Assembly (NCBI GenBank): GCA_050015055.1
Contig: JBEKCD010000012.1
Span: forward strand, 65,220-129,219
Length of the DNA: 64,000 bases
From: JBEKCD01 sp050015055
Lineage (GTDB): Archaea; Thermoproteota; Bathyarchaeia; Bathyarchaeales; Bathycorpusculaceae
Direction of reading: 5' to 3'
The notes beneath the pieces were generated by a model that saw only the letters and a program-made list of their open reading frames with translations, was not told the DNA's origin and did not search any database. Positions 51,301 through 59,574 of the stretch are shown here, in pieces (position 1 is the stretch's first letter; every line of letters begins with the position of its first letter). The position numbers and the translations under genes are program-made.

Positions 51301-53168
51301 TCGTAGGTTATTCTTTCCAAAGCTTTTTCAACGTCTTTGAGCCCGAGTTTTCTTAGAATTTTCGCTGTTGGTATGCCGTTCTTGTCCCAGCCAACCGCTT
51401 CGTAATACCTGTGCTTGTACTCTTCAACCTCGGCCTTGTCAGCAGCCTTTCCTTTGTAAGGCCCGGAGGGTAGGGGTTTGTAGAATCTTGGAGGATTGTC
51501 ATCGTGGATTTTCGGGTTCCATGTCAAGTCTGGGCCGCCTAGGAGCAACATTATCCTTTGCAGTTGCAATATTCTCAGGGCGTTCGTGAAACACCATTCT
51601 TCCCGCGTGAGGCTCAGGCCCGTGACCGCTCTGTAGAAGTCGAACCTGATTTTTCGTGGTACGCCGAAACTGTTGAAGTTGCAATAGACTCCTGAATCGT
51701 TAAATATCTGCATTGTTTCTCCGCCTCCGTCGAGCGGGAGGCTCGCTAGGGACGTGTGGTCTCCGCATTGTACTGAGCAAGCATATGAAATGATATCAGG
51801 GAAGTCTTGCCCACTACGGATTCCATGGGCGCCGATGCTTATGCCCTTGGATTGCACTGCATAGGGCAGCAGATCCATTTTCTTTAGCTTTCCGATCTTC
51901 AATGCCGCACGGTACGTTCCTTCAGCCAACGTCTCCCCAATGTTTTCCTTGTAGGCAATTTTCTTAGCCAAGGTTGCAAAAGCTTCAGCGTCCCCCCATT
52001 TGAGTTCCAAGCCGTCCAAGTCTTTCTTGGTCAATATTTTCTCTTGAAAGAGTTCAGCCGCAAAGCCCATGACGTTGCCCGTCTGTATGCCGCACAAGCC
52101 CAGGTCGTCAAGCAGAGAAGCGAGAAACACGTTTTCTTCGGGTATGAATATTCCCAGGTTCGGGCCTAAATAGGCTTGCATTTCATAATCAGGATTGTCG
52201 GTTATTGCTCCTTTGAATTTTCCATTCTTCACGACTGCAAGTTTCAGACAGGTGGTTGGACATCCGAAATCACCCCAGTACGGTTTCATCCAGAGCCTGT
52301 TCTCAAACTTGTCAACCCCATACCCTTTCTCGTCGTGCCATTCTTCCTGCCAGTTGCGTATTGGTTCCGAGCTAGTCTTGTGTCCAAACTCGTAACCTCC
52401 GCCTCCTGTTCCCCAGCGTCTCCACAATTCTCCTTCGTAGACGTTGCTGCACACCGTGTCTATGAGCCTTTTTACCTTTTTGATGTCCGCCACTTCAGGC
52501 AAGGGCCCTGTGCCCTTCGCAACTACCGCCTTAAGTTTCTTTGAACCCATGACCGCGCCGTAACCGCCATAGCCTGCAGCGTGCGCCCATTTGGAGCAGA
52601 CAACCGCTGTTCGCACCTTGTTCTCTCCTGCCGGGCCTACGTACAGCATTGCAGGTTCCTTCCATTCGCCATACGTTGGATAACGCGTCCCCAGAAGCCC
52701 TCTGCACTCCCTAGTAAGCACTGAAACAGTATGCTTTCCATCCTTCCCCCAAACATCGCTTGCGCTCCTCAATTCAACATCGGAATCCTTGAGAAACAGG
52801 TAGACTGGTCTCTCCGATTCGCCGGATACTATTATGCCGTCATACCCTGCGCATCTTAACTCAACCCCAAATTCTCCGGAAAGAGTGGAACCTACAACAC
52901 CATTGCTCTGCGGAGACTTGCCCGACACGCACGTTCTCCCTCCCGGATAGAACCCTGTGAGAGGTCCTGTCAGAAGGAGGAGCAGGTTTTCAGGTCCCAG
53001 CGGGTCTACCGTTTCCCATTTGGCGCCCAACCTGTCCCACAGAATCTTTGTTGCCAGCCCTCTGCCGCCCATATAATCCTTCAGGATTTCATCGCTGAAC
53101 TTTGTTTCCTTGATAGCTTGGGTCGAGAGATCAATGTCGAGAAACTTGCCTGCATACCCAAGTATCAC
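51297..53168 (-). CDS. Aldehyde:ferredoxin oxidoreductase (AOR family), paralogue 4, with altered cluster site
   Basis: 623 residues: GYAGKFLDIDLSTQAIKE, YMGGRGLATKIL, GPAGENKVRTAVVCS, GYGAVMGSKKLKAVVA. The cluster region reads DFGCPTTC where the other three paralogues have CxxCxxxC, so the first Cys is replaced by Asp; the distal Cys may be the one in SGVYCNFNSFG. It is most like the WOR5/uncharacterised AOR branch that has its own polyferredoxin, and here its start overlaps the polyferredoxin stop (ATGA). The last codons overlap the kbl stop by 4 bp. Substrate unknown. Confidence 0.86.
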   Translation of the reverse strand: MILGYAGKFLDIDLSTQAIKETKFSDEILKDYMGGRGLATKILWDRLGAKWETVDPLGPENLLLLLTGPLTGFYPGGRTCVSGKSPQSNGVVGSTLSGEFGVELRCAGYDGIIVSGESERPVYLFLKDSDVELRSASDVWGKDGKHTVSVLTRECRGLLGTRYPTYGEWKEPAMLYVGPAGENKVRTAVVCSKWAHAAGYGGYGAVMGSKKLKAVVAKGTGPLPEVADIKKVKRLIDTVCSNVYEGELWRRWGTGGGGYEFGHKTSSEPIRNWQEEWHDEKGYGVDKFENRLWMKPYWGDFGCPTTCLKLAVVKNGKFKGAITDNPDYEMQAYLGPNLGIFIPEENVFLASLLDDLGLCGIQTGNVMGFAAELFQEKILTKKDLDGLELKWGDAEAFATLAKKIAYKENIGETLAEGTYRAALKIGKLKKMDLLPYAVQSKGISIGAHGIRSGQDFPDIISYACSVQCGDHTSLASLPLDGGGETMQIFNDSGVYCNFNSFGVPRKIRFDFYRAVTGLSLTREEWCFTNALRILQLQRIMLLLGGPDLTWNPKIHDDNPPRFYKPLPSGPYKGKAADKAEVEEYKHRYYEAVGWDKNGIPTAKILRKLGLKDVEKALERITYD

Positions 53169-53731
53169 AGGTATTCTCCTCCTGCTTCCCCATAAATTTT
53201 CGCAGCCAAATCCTTGGTTATCTCGTCCGGTTTCCGCGCATAGAGCCTGTAGGGCTCGTCTCCTCTCTCAACTACTCTGAGAACGTTCCAACTTCCTTCC
53301 TGACAAACCTTGACACACTGAGGATTCCCGTTGCATAAATCACAGATTACAATGTGCTTCTCTTTCGGGTGCATGTGAGGAACCCTGCCTGGGCAAGCGT
53401 CAATGCACTGTCCGCAGGCGATGCAAATTTTGTTGTCTACCAGCACCGCACCTGTCTTGTCGCTTATTGAGAGGGCTTTCACGGGGCATGATTTCACGCA
53501 GGGATAATCTTCACATTGAGCGCAAAGGTGCGGAAATTCCAGTCCTGGGACGAGCATGAAGACCCTCACCCTGGAAGCATCGGGCCATATGCGATTCTCA
53601 TGGGAAAGCGAGCAGGCTATCTCGCATTTTCTGCATCCGCTGCACTTGGACAGGTCTCTAGCTATCCAGATGGGTTCTTTTTTAGTTGGCAACTTTGCAC
53701 CTCTAGGAATTCGTGGATTTTCCTTAGTCAA
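53165..53731 (-). CDS. Four-cluster polyferredoxin, electron-transfer subunit of AOR 4
   Basis: 188 residues with four [4Fe-4S] motifs: CSGCRKCEIAC, CAQCEDYPCVKSCP, CIACGQCIDACPG and CDLCNGNPQCVKVCQ, the DmsB/HycB-type pattern. It precedes AOR 4 with a 4-bp ATGA overlap, so it is almost certainly the electron-accepting subunit of that enzyme. No signal peptide; cytosolic. Confidence 0.88.
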   Translation of the reverse strand: MTKENPRIPRGAKLPTKKEPIWIARDLSKCSGCRKCEIACSLSHENRIWPDASRVRVFMLVPGLEFPHLCAQCEDYPCVKSCPVKALSISDKTGAVLVDNKICIACGQCIDACPGRVPHMHPKEKHIVICDLCNGNPQCVKVCQEGSWNVLRVVERGDEPYRLYARKPDEITKDLAAKIYGEAGGEYL

Positions 53732-53749
53732 TGCCTTGATTTAAAGATG

Positions 53750-53766
53750 GTGTAACATTATTACAC
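53750..53766. promoter_or_regulatory. 17-bp inverted repeat between polyferredoxin and endonuclease Q
   Basis: GTGTAACATTATTACAC is a perfect palindrome of two 6-bp arms around CATTA. It lies in the 95-bp divergent gap, 19 bp from the polyferredoxin start and 60 bp from the EndoQ start. Its position over the polyferredoxin promoter suggests an operator for the AOR 4 operon. The TGTAAC half-site resembles those of the paired repeat elements. Confidence 0.6.
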
Positions 53767-53826
53767 TTCGCGCAGAGTTCCTCAAGCAGTCACATCGCAG
53801 CTAAGAAATTTCGCGATAACCTAATA

Positions 53827-55152
53827 ATGTCGAACCTTACAAGAGATGCTGGGGCACTGGGACGCTTGAGGGTAATAGCCGACTTCCACATGCACAGTCG
53901 TTACAGCATGGCAACGAGCGAAAGAATGTGCATCGAGGAGATTAATCGTTTTGCAAAGATTAAGGGTTTAAACATCGTGGGCACAGGGGATTTCACACAT
54001 CCAAAGTGGCTTGAAGAACTGAGTGAGACTCTGGTTCCTGAACCAGATACGAACCTCTACAAATCTGTTTCAGGTGACAATTCGACCGTACGTTTCATGG
54101 TTACGACCGAAGTCAGCACCGTTTTTGCGGCCAAGAATGAGGTTAAGAAAGTTCATCATGTCATTCTGACGTCAAGCTTGGAAACGGCAGCGCAAATTAA
54201 TGACAGACTGGCAAAATACGGCAATTTGGCTTCAGACGGCAGACCAACCTTGGACGTTAACGCGGCGCATCTGGTTGAGGAGGTTATGGAAGTTTCACGT
54301 GAAAACATGGTTTTCCCTGCTCACGCATGGACACCCTGGTTCAGCATCTTTGGCGCTTTCAGCGGTTTCGACAGTGTTGAAGAATGCTATGAAGACATGA
54401 CTAAGCACATTTGCGCTTTGGAAACCGGTCTTTCATCAGATCCACCCATGAACTGGAGGCTGAGCAGCCTCGACAAGTTTACCCTAGTTTCAAACAGTGA
54501 CAGCCACAGTTTTTGGCCGTGGCGCATCGGAAGAGAAGCAAACGTCTTCGAACTCGAGAAACCAGATTATGATCAGGTGCTGGATGCCATCCGTTCAAAA
54601 GACACAGGACGCTTCAAGTTTACGATAGAAACAGATCCCGCCTATGGCAAGTACCATTGGACTGGCCACAGGAACTGCAATGTGTCGCTCTCTCCGAGGG
54701 AGGCAACAAAGCTTGGGAACATCTGCCCAGTGTGCCGCAGAAAACTCACTAAAGGCGTTGAGCAACGCGTTGAAGAGCTTGCTGACCGCCCTGCGAATTT
54801 TAAGCCTGAAAGCACTCCCGGGTTCATGCGTCTGCTTCCGCTCTCCGAAATCATTGCCACATTATTACGTGTTGATTCTCCATACGCTGAGAAAGTATGG
54901 GACGTTTACAATCCGCTCATAGAAAAGTTCGGAGACGAATACTCCGTTCTGATTGATCGTTCGAGAGACGAACTGAGCTCGGTTGCGGGTGAGCAGCTGG
55001 CCGAGGCAATAGTCCGTGTTCGAAATGGAAAGGCCAGGGTCGTACCTGGCTATGATGGCGTTTACGGACAACTTGTCCTCGATGAGCAGATACATAACAA
55101 AACCTTGCCGAAAAGAGTCCAACAGTTGAATCTTACTGATTTCACTTTTTAG
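53827..55152 (+). CDS. Endonuclease Q (PHP-domain DNA repair nuclease)
   Basis: 441 residues, close to Pyrococcus EndoQ. PHP-type metal motifs: VIADFHMHSRYSMATSER, NIVGTGDFTHPKW, VTTEVSTVF, MVFPAHAWTPWF, LVSNSDSHSFWPWRIG. A zinc element (HRNCN and NICPVCRRKL) and a helical C-terminal domain (EQRVEELADRP, LLPLSEIIATLL) follow. The enzyme nicks DNA 5' of deaminated bases (uracil, hypoxanthine) and abasic sites. TATA-poor upstream region shared with the polyferredoxin. Confidence 0.88.
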   Translation: MSNLTRDAGALGRLRVIADFHMHSRYSMATSERMCIEEINRFAKIKGLNIVGTGDFTHPKWLEELSETLVPEPDTNLYKSVSGDNSTVRFMVTTEVSTVFAAKNEVKKVHHVILTSSLETAAQINDRLAKYGNLASDGRPTLDVNAAHLVEEVMEVSRENMVFPAHAWTPWFSIFGAFSGFDSVEECYEDMTKHICALETGLSSDPPMNWRLSSLDKFTLVSNSDSHSFWPWRIGREANVFELEKPDYDQVLDAIRSKDTGRFKFTIETDPAYGKYHWTGHRNCNVSLSPREATKLGNICPVCRRKLTKGVEQRVEELADRPANFKPESTPGFMRLLPLSEIIATLLRVDSPYAEKVWDVYNPLIEKFGDEYSVLIDRSRDELSSVAGEQLAEAIVRVRNGKARVVPGYDGVYGQLVLDEQIHNKTLPKRVQQLNLTDFTF

Positions 55153-55244
55153 GCCTTGATACGTGCTTTATCTGTATGTGTGATGTACACGTCTACGACA
55201 AGCCTTATTAAGTCGCAAGATGTACGATGATGCTGTGGTACCGG

Positions 55245-55583
55245 ATGGAAATACTAACACAGCAAACATCCAGCAATAATGATGCTGTCCTAGCAATAAT
55301 AGACAAGGTCCTGAACCAGGTCTTCGGGAAAGAAGCGACCATTCTGATCTTTAGGTACATGGAACACAACTATTCCTTAAAACGCAGTGAGATCAGCGAC
55401 AAGATTGAATTGTTCGCACAGGGGCTTGAGGACTTCCTAAGATCAGGCGCATACGTCATTGAGAGAAAGATTCTTGAAGACATAAATTCCGACTGTAACC
55501 TACTTCGCAGAATGGAACTTGAGAATGTTGAAGACGAAGCTAGTTTTGTCGCTCAAATGAAAACGTTTATGCACAGAGCGTAA
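55245..55583 (+). CDS. Stand-alone helical sensor/output domain protein (NitrOD5-like)
   Basis: About 112 residues from the ATG at 55245; earlier ATGs at 55227/55230 lie too close to the TATA-like TTATTAA (55206-55212). VLAIIDKVLNQVFGKEATIL, SLKRSEISDKIELFAQGLED and FLRSGAYVIERKILEDINS line up with the N-terminal domain of the sensor kinase at 21637 (LLAVMDETLEQVF, LKREDILKDPDVFSAGLERL, VIEKLIIRNLC). It resembles the archaeal NitrOD5-type domain. The two proteins may dimerise through it or share a partner. Family name is from memory and should be treated as tentative. Confidence 0.6.
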   Translation: MEILTQQTSSNNDAVLAIIDKVLNQVFGKEATILIFRYMEHNYSLKRSEISDKIELFAQGLEDFLRSGAYVIERKILEDINSDCNLLRRMELENVEDEASFVAQMKTFMHRA

Positions 55584-55639
55584 TCATCGCCACGCATCTC
55601 AGGGCACGTCACTACTTCTCCCTTCGTAGGCTGCGCGCG

Positions 55640-55797
55640 CTGACAGTTTTTATAAGTCCTAATGAATATTCTTCAAAGATTAGATGTTTCGAACTGGAAG
55701 CGGAACAGATTTGAAAAATGTTTTAGCCAAGGTGATCAACGCTGCCGTTCGAGATTTCAAGACTGAATTCGCAGATGTTCGTGCCCAGAAACTCTAA
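55640..55797 (+). CDS. Possible small protein with a good promoter (coding part 55684-55797)
   Basis: A strong TATA element, TTTTTATAAGTC (55648-55659), stands about 30 bp before an ATG at 55684, which opens a 37-codon frame (MFRTGSGTDLKNVLAKVINA, then AVRDFKTEFADVRAQKL) ending at 55797. Composition looks coded. It lies just before a dockerin remnant, so it may be the start of a decayed gene. No family recognised. Confidence 0.3.
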
Positions 55798-55856
55798 AAG
55801 ACCGCGATCACTGTTAAGGAAGCCCCGTGTTGAAGCAGCAAAGCAGGAAATTGAAA

Positions 55857-55979
55857 ATGGGGCGGCACTGCGTGTCCTTGCGGAAGGTGCTGGGGTTTTG
55901 TGCGCGCGACGTAGACGACAACCGCGAAGTAAGCCTGCCAGACCTAGCCATTCTGGCTTTGTACCACGGGCGACACTAA
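55857..55979 (+). pseudogene. Dockerin remnant
   Basis: A 40-codon frame from an ATG at 55857 ends with DVDDNREVSLPDLAILALYH, which matches the second calcium loop and helix of a dockerin; the intact tail at 9672-10082 has NGNSRVDLADLVALATHYG in that place. No first loop and no secretion signal are present in frame, so this is a broken piece of a former dockerin gene. Confidence 0.45.
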
Positions 55980-55989
55980 CCAGTCCCTG

Positions 55990-56116
55990 ACTCATACATT
56001 GAAAATTACATCTGACATTACAAGTAAACAGGCCGAGTCCACCCTGAACAGTAGTCCAGGCTGATTTTCTCCATGGTTTGTTACATTTACAGATTACATC
56101 TGACATTACAAGTAAA
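55990..56116 (+). repeat. Paired GTAAY repeat element, locus B
   Basis: Units at 55990-56028 and 56078-56116 share an identical 24-bp end (56005-56028 and 56093-56116, beginning ATTACATCTGACATTAC). The three half-sites in each unit are 12-13 bp apart and the units are 88 bp apart. The second unit is preceded by TTTTCTCCATGGTTTGTTAC. The element ends 25 bp before the next gene, closer than at the other two loci. Confidence 0.75.
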
Positions 56117-56141
56117 AAAGGGAAGCGACTTTGAAGGGGCT

Positions 56142-56408
56142 ATGATGCAGAAGGTGTTTCAGCACACTTGGACTAGCAGCGCACGCATACGAATAATCCA
56201 GCAAGCGGAGAATTCAGTGTCGTTGCAACTCCCAGCTGGAACAGCAAGAATGGCGAAATTACCTATCCCCGTTGAGGGAGCGATGCTGGCCGGAGACATC
56301 TTTCACTTGTTAGCGAATGTTTCCGGCTTGGCTAGCAACGAGAGGAAAATCGGGCAACTCGTCGCACCATGGATCCTGGTAGAAAATGTTAAAGTCATAG
56401 GAAAATAA
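56142..56408 (+). CDS. Hypothetical protein, 88 residues
   Basis: From ATG 56142 (ATGATG, with GAAGGGG just upstream). Beta-strand-rich sequence: MMQKVFQHTWTSSARIRIIQ, NSVSLQLPAGTARMAKLPIP, a hydrophobic AMLAGDIFHLLANVSGLA and a final strand VAPWILVENVKVIGK. Not recognised. It stands 23 bp before the NapH-like gene on the same strand and directly after repeat locus B, whose control it may be under. Confidence 0.5.
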   Translation: MMQKVFQHTWTSSARIRIIQQAENSVSLQLPAGTARMAKLPIPVEGAMLAGDIFHLLANVSGLASNERKIGQLVAPWILVENVKVIGK

Positions 56409-56431
56409 ATAACTCAGTCCCTCATTAGAGC

Positions 56432-57388
56432 ATGGGGAAGGCGAAACGTTTGAGCGCACAGACACTGAGACAGAGACTGCTCAAGTATAACACGCCACGC
56501 AGAGTAGTCCAGTTTCTGTCCTTCATCTTCTTCAGTTCAATAGTTTTCAGTCTCGGTGCGCTACCACTGTTGTTTCCTGTTCTTTGGACTTGGGGGCTGA
56601 AGATGAACAGCGTGGGCGACGCTTTCACAGCCATTCAGTTAATGCCTACTGGATGGAACGCCGGCATCCTTTTTCCCTGGATCGGAATAGCTTCGTTCCT
56701 GATCGTAGGCATACTTATTGGTAAATCGATGTGCGGATGGGTCTGTCCCTTCGGTTTCATCCAAGACGTACTCGGTTTTTTCAGACGTAAACAGACCGAT
56801 TTGTCGTTGAGAACCCATGAAACCATGGTGTACGTGAAGTATTTTGTTCTGGCAATTACGCTATTCATCGTCGTTACTTTTTCAGCCTCAGAGATTGCCG
56901 GCATCAGTGCAGGATATCAGAGTTCTCTCGGCATCTTTGCCAACGCGCCTTTCACGGCCTTGAGTCCATCGGAAACGTTGTTCGCAACCTTGCCGACGAT
57001 GATGCACAATTTTTCCGTTAACGTGTTTTCAAGCCAAGGGGTAGACGTATTAGGCAGCATTTCGAGCTTGTCCGCGCTTTTCTGGGCTCAACTTGTAATC
57101 ATGGTTTTGGTTCTGGCCTTCGTTGTCTACGTGCCTCGAAGCTGGTGCAGGTACTTCTGCCCTCACGGCGCCATCATGGCTATCATGAACAACTTCAGCT
57201 TCATCGGCTTGAAGAGAGAACCTACCAAATGCGAGAAAAGTGGATGCGGCCTCTGTGTTCAGGTCTGTCCTACACGTGTTCCCATACTGGACTTGCCTTG
57301 GGAAAAATTCAGCCATCCGGAGTGCATTTACTGCATGAAGTGCGCCGACGCTTGCGAACACAAGGCCATTAAACTGACGTACCCCTAG
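56432..57388 (+). CDS. NapH/CcoG-like membrane-bound polyferredoxin
   Basis: 318 residues with about five membrane helices (VQFLSFIFFSSIVFSLGALP, GIASFLIVGILIGKSMCGWV, YFVLAITLFIVVTFSA, LVIMVLVLAFVVYV). Conserved GKSMCGWVCPFGFIQD and RSWCRYFCPHGAIMAI carry the NapH-type CxxxCP pairs; the cytosolic end has CEKSGCGLCVQVCP and CIYCMKCADACE, two [4Fe-4S] clusters. The family passes electrons between ferredoxin-level donors and quinone- or membrane-bound partners; here the partner is unknown. Confidence 0.85.
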   Translation: MGKAKRLSAQTLRQRLLKYNTPRRVVQFLSFIFFSSIVFSLGALPLLFPVLWTWGLKMNSVGDAFTAIQLMPTGWNAGILFPWIGIASFLIVGILIGKSMCGWVCPFGFIQDVLGFFRRKQTDLSLRTHETMVYVKYFVLAITLFIVVTFSASEIAGISAGYQSSLGIFANAPFTALSPSETLFATLPTMMHNFSVNVFSSQGVDVLGSISSLSALFWAQLVIMVLVLAFVVYVPRSWCRYFCPHGAIMAIMNNFSFIGLKREPTKCEKSGCGLCVQVCPTRVPILDLPWEKFSHPECIYCMKCADACEHKAIKLTYP

Positions 57389-57409
57389 TTTTCGCTGTGA
57401 CGCTTTCTT

Positions 57410-58627
57410 TCAGCTTTTCTGTGCCCATAAGCTCTTTGAGTACTCGCTTAGCACCGCTTCGTACACGTTTTTCGTTTGTTGTGCTATCATGTCCCAGTTG
57501 TATTTCTCTTGGACTTTTCTGTGCGCGTTAGCTCTCAAGCGGTTTGCAAAGCCTTCGTCCGTCAGCACCTTTGTTATTCCCCAGGATAGTGAGTCGGGGT
57601 TGCCGGCGTACACTTTGACTCCGTCTACTTCATGGTTGACTATTTCTGACAGGCCGCCAGCGTCTGAGACCACGACTGGGCTCCCTGCAGCCATGGCTTC
57701 GAGGGCTACTATTCCGAAGGGTTCGAAGAGGGAGGGCACGACGGAGACGTCGGCGCACTTCTGCAGTTTTCGCAGGGTTTCGTCGTCCACAAAGCCCGTG
57801 AACATGACTTTGTGGGCTATTCCCAGCTGTTGAGCGAGGTCTGAGAGCTGGTCTCTCATGTATCCGTTTCCGACGAAGACGAATTTTGCGTCTATTGTGT
57901 CCAGCACTTTTGGAACCGCGCTAACGAGCACGTGGGCTCCCTTTTCATGCACTAGTCTTCCCACGAAAAGCACGATTTTTTCCTGCAGCAAAGCGAATCT
58001 GCTTCTGAATCGGCTCATATCTTCATTTTCTTTTCTCGCGTAGGCTTCGAAGTTGACGCCGTTTGGCACCATGACCAGCTTGTCAGGTGGAAGTCCGAAG
58101 GCCCATCGTACGTGTGATATCATGTAGTCGCTGCAGCATATGACCTTCCAGGCTTCGTAGGTAAGCCACGCTTCCGTTTCATGTATCATCCTTTCATAAT
58201 CAGTGTGAATGCCGTTTCTGCGGCCGACTTCTGTGGAGTGCATCGTGGCAAAGAACGGTTTTCTGAAAACGTGCTTCAACCCGATTCCGGCCGTCGCGAC
58301 AAGCCAATCGTGAGCGTGGAATATGTCTATGTTTCCGCCGAGGCTACGGACGAGCGCGGCGGCCTCTTTCTGCATGTTTACGTTCATGAGGTAAATCCAC
58401 GTTGCAAAGTCCGGCGCGGGGTTCTTGTACGAGTCGACGCGGTAGACCTCAACACCGTCTATGATCTCATGCTGAGGAGCCCCTGGAAAATCGCAGGTCA
58501 CCACGTAAACTTTTACGCCGTGCTTTGCCAAGTTTCTGGAAAGGTTGTAAATGTGCGGAGAAATTCCTCCGATGATTCTGGGCGGGAATTCCCAAGTGAG
58601 CATCATGACGCTCAATTCTTTGTTCAT
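57410..58627 (-). CDS. GT4/GT5-type glycosyltransferase (glycogen synthase-like)
   Basis: 405 residues, complete GT-B fold. N-half: SVMMLTWEFPPRIIGGISPH (the GG donor loop) and DIFHAHDWLVATAGIGL; C-half: VPNGVNFEAYA, VLFVGRLVHEKGAHVLV, VMFTGFVDDETLRKLQK, and the EX7E motif in PSLFEPFGIVALEAMAAG. The KxGG-like and HDW segments point to a glycogen/starch synthase-like enzyme or a related hexosyltransferase. Starts at ATG 58627, overlapping the stop of the half-length glycosyltransferase (ATGA). It belongs to a glucan cluster with GH57. Confidence 0.85.
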   Translation of the reverse strand: MNKELSVMMLTWEFPPRIIGGISPHIYNLSRNLAKHGVKVYVVTCDFPGAPQHEIIDGVEVYRVDSYKNPAPDFATWIYLMNVNMQKEAAALVRSLGGNIDIFHAHDWLVATAGIGLKHVFRKPFFATMHSTEVGRRNGIHTDYERMIHETEAWLTYEAWKVICCSDYMISHVRWAFGLPPDKLVMVPNGVNFEAYARKENEDMSRFRSRFALLQEKIVLFVGRLVHEKGAHVLVSAVPKVLDTIDAKFVFVGNGYMRDQLSDLAQQLGIAHKVMFTGFVDDETLRKLQKCADVSVVPSLFEPFGIVALEAMAAGSPVVVSDAGGLSEIVNHEVDGVKVYAGNPDSLSWGITKVLTDEGFANRLRANAHRKVQEKYNWDMIAQQTKNVYEAVLSEYSKSLWAQKS

Positions 58628-59241
58628 GTTGATGCCCCCGAGTTTCTGTAAGTGTCCAGGATGTCTTTTATCCAATTCGCAGATTTGGGCGAGATGACTT
58701 TGATCTTGCCTGTTTGGGCTTTGTATATCCTGATTATCTCTTCCCTCATCCATTCGGACTTGACGAGCAGTTTTTCAGCTTCATACGTTCCGAGCCATTC
58801 GATGCTCTTTATCGACATGTTGAACGGTGAATTGGCGCCGTGAGAACGGTGTTCTTCCACGCTCTCCACGGAGTAGACGAATGGGATGGCCAGCGCCTTC
58901 TTCAAGGTGACAGCAGCGGGTATGAAGTGCCAGTCGTACACGTCAATCAGGTCAACTTTTTTATCTGATGTGTAGTAGATGTTTGCGGCGACTCTTTCGA
59001 CTTCTTGGTTCAAAGTGAGAACCCATGTGAGGACGCCGATGTGAGTGTGAACGGGGTTCGTTACTCTGAAAGTCTTGACACCCTCAGGCTCCTCATACTC
59101 TCCAGTCAGAAAGTCGTGATAGGTGACTACCCACGCTTTTTCGTTGTTCTTGACAAGCTCTGTGGCAAGTTTTTTCACGTAGTTTGCGAGTTCCCCGACG
59201 ATCCTGGGTGGGTATTCCCACGAGAAGATTATGACCTGCAT
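58624..59241 (-). CDS. Half-length GT-B glycosyltransferase (N-terminal domain only)
   Basis: 205 residues from ATG 59241. It matches only the N-terminal half of its downstream neighbour: QVIIFSWEYPPRIVGELANY, KAWVVTYHDFL, KKVDLIDVYDWHFIPAAVTL, SEWMREEIIRIYKAQTGKIK. There is no C-terminal donor-binding half, yet the end is clean and the stop overlaps the next start by 4 bp. GELAN replaces the usual Gly-Gly donor loop. It may be a regulatory or heterodimer partner of the full-length enzyme rather than debris. Confidence 0.72.
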   Translation of the reverse strand: MQVIIFSWEYPPRIVGELANYVKKLATELVKNNEKAWVVTYHDFLTGEYEEPEGVKTFRVTNPVHTHIGVLTWVLTLNQEVERVAANIYYTSDKKVDLIDVYDWHFIPAAVTLKKALAIPFVYSVESVEEHRSHGANSPFNMSIKSIEWLGTYEAEKLLVKSEWMREEIIRIYKAQTGKIKVISPKSANWIKDILDTYRNSGAST

Positions 59242-59251
59242 TGAGGTTTCA

Positions 59252-59503
59252 CTACGTGAAGATTGCACAGATCTTTATTATTCCGCTTCCTGTAAGGTAG
59301 TACCTCTTCTTCCCTTCATTGTCCGTGAAGCTTTCTGCAAAGCCTGAGCGCTTGTAATCATCCAGAATTCTTTCTAACTCGTGTAAGTCAACTTGCATGA
59401 CCTGCGACAGTTCTTCACTTCGTCTGGCCAGATCAGGCGATGTTGCGCAGAGATTATGCAACGTTTGCAGAATCTTCTCTGGAAGCGGAAGCGCTTCACT
59501 CAT
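59252..59503 (-). CDS. Small winged-helix-like protein
   Basis: 83 residues: LPLPEKILQTLHNLCATSPD, LARRSEELSQVMQVDLHELE, RILDDYKRSGFAESFTD and a wing EGKKRYYLTGSGIIKI. The helix-helix-helix-wing order resembles a MarR/ArsR-type fold. It sits 10 bp before the half-length glycosyltransferase and could control the glucan cluster. Confidence 0.65.
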   Translation of the reverse strand: MSEALPLPEKILQTLHNLCATSPDLARRSEELSQVMQVDLHELERILDDYKRSGFAESFTDNEGKKRYYLTGSGIIKICAIFT

Positions 59504-59574
59504 CCAATCACCTCAACTTTACCTGATGCATATTGTTGGCGAGTTTTTCTTATAAAGACATACGCGCATCCGGG

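Noticed and set aside
55775..55990. 71-codon Arg/Pro-rich open frame on the plus strand
   Set aside because: The overlapping frame at 55857-55979 carries the dockerin-like sequence, so this one is its shadow.
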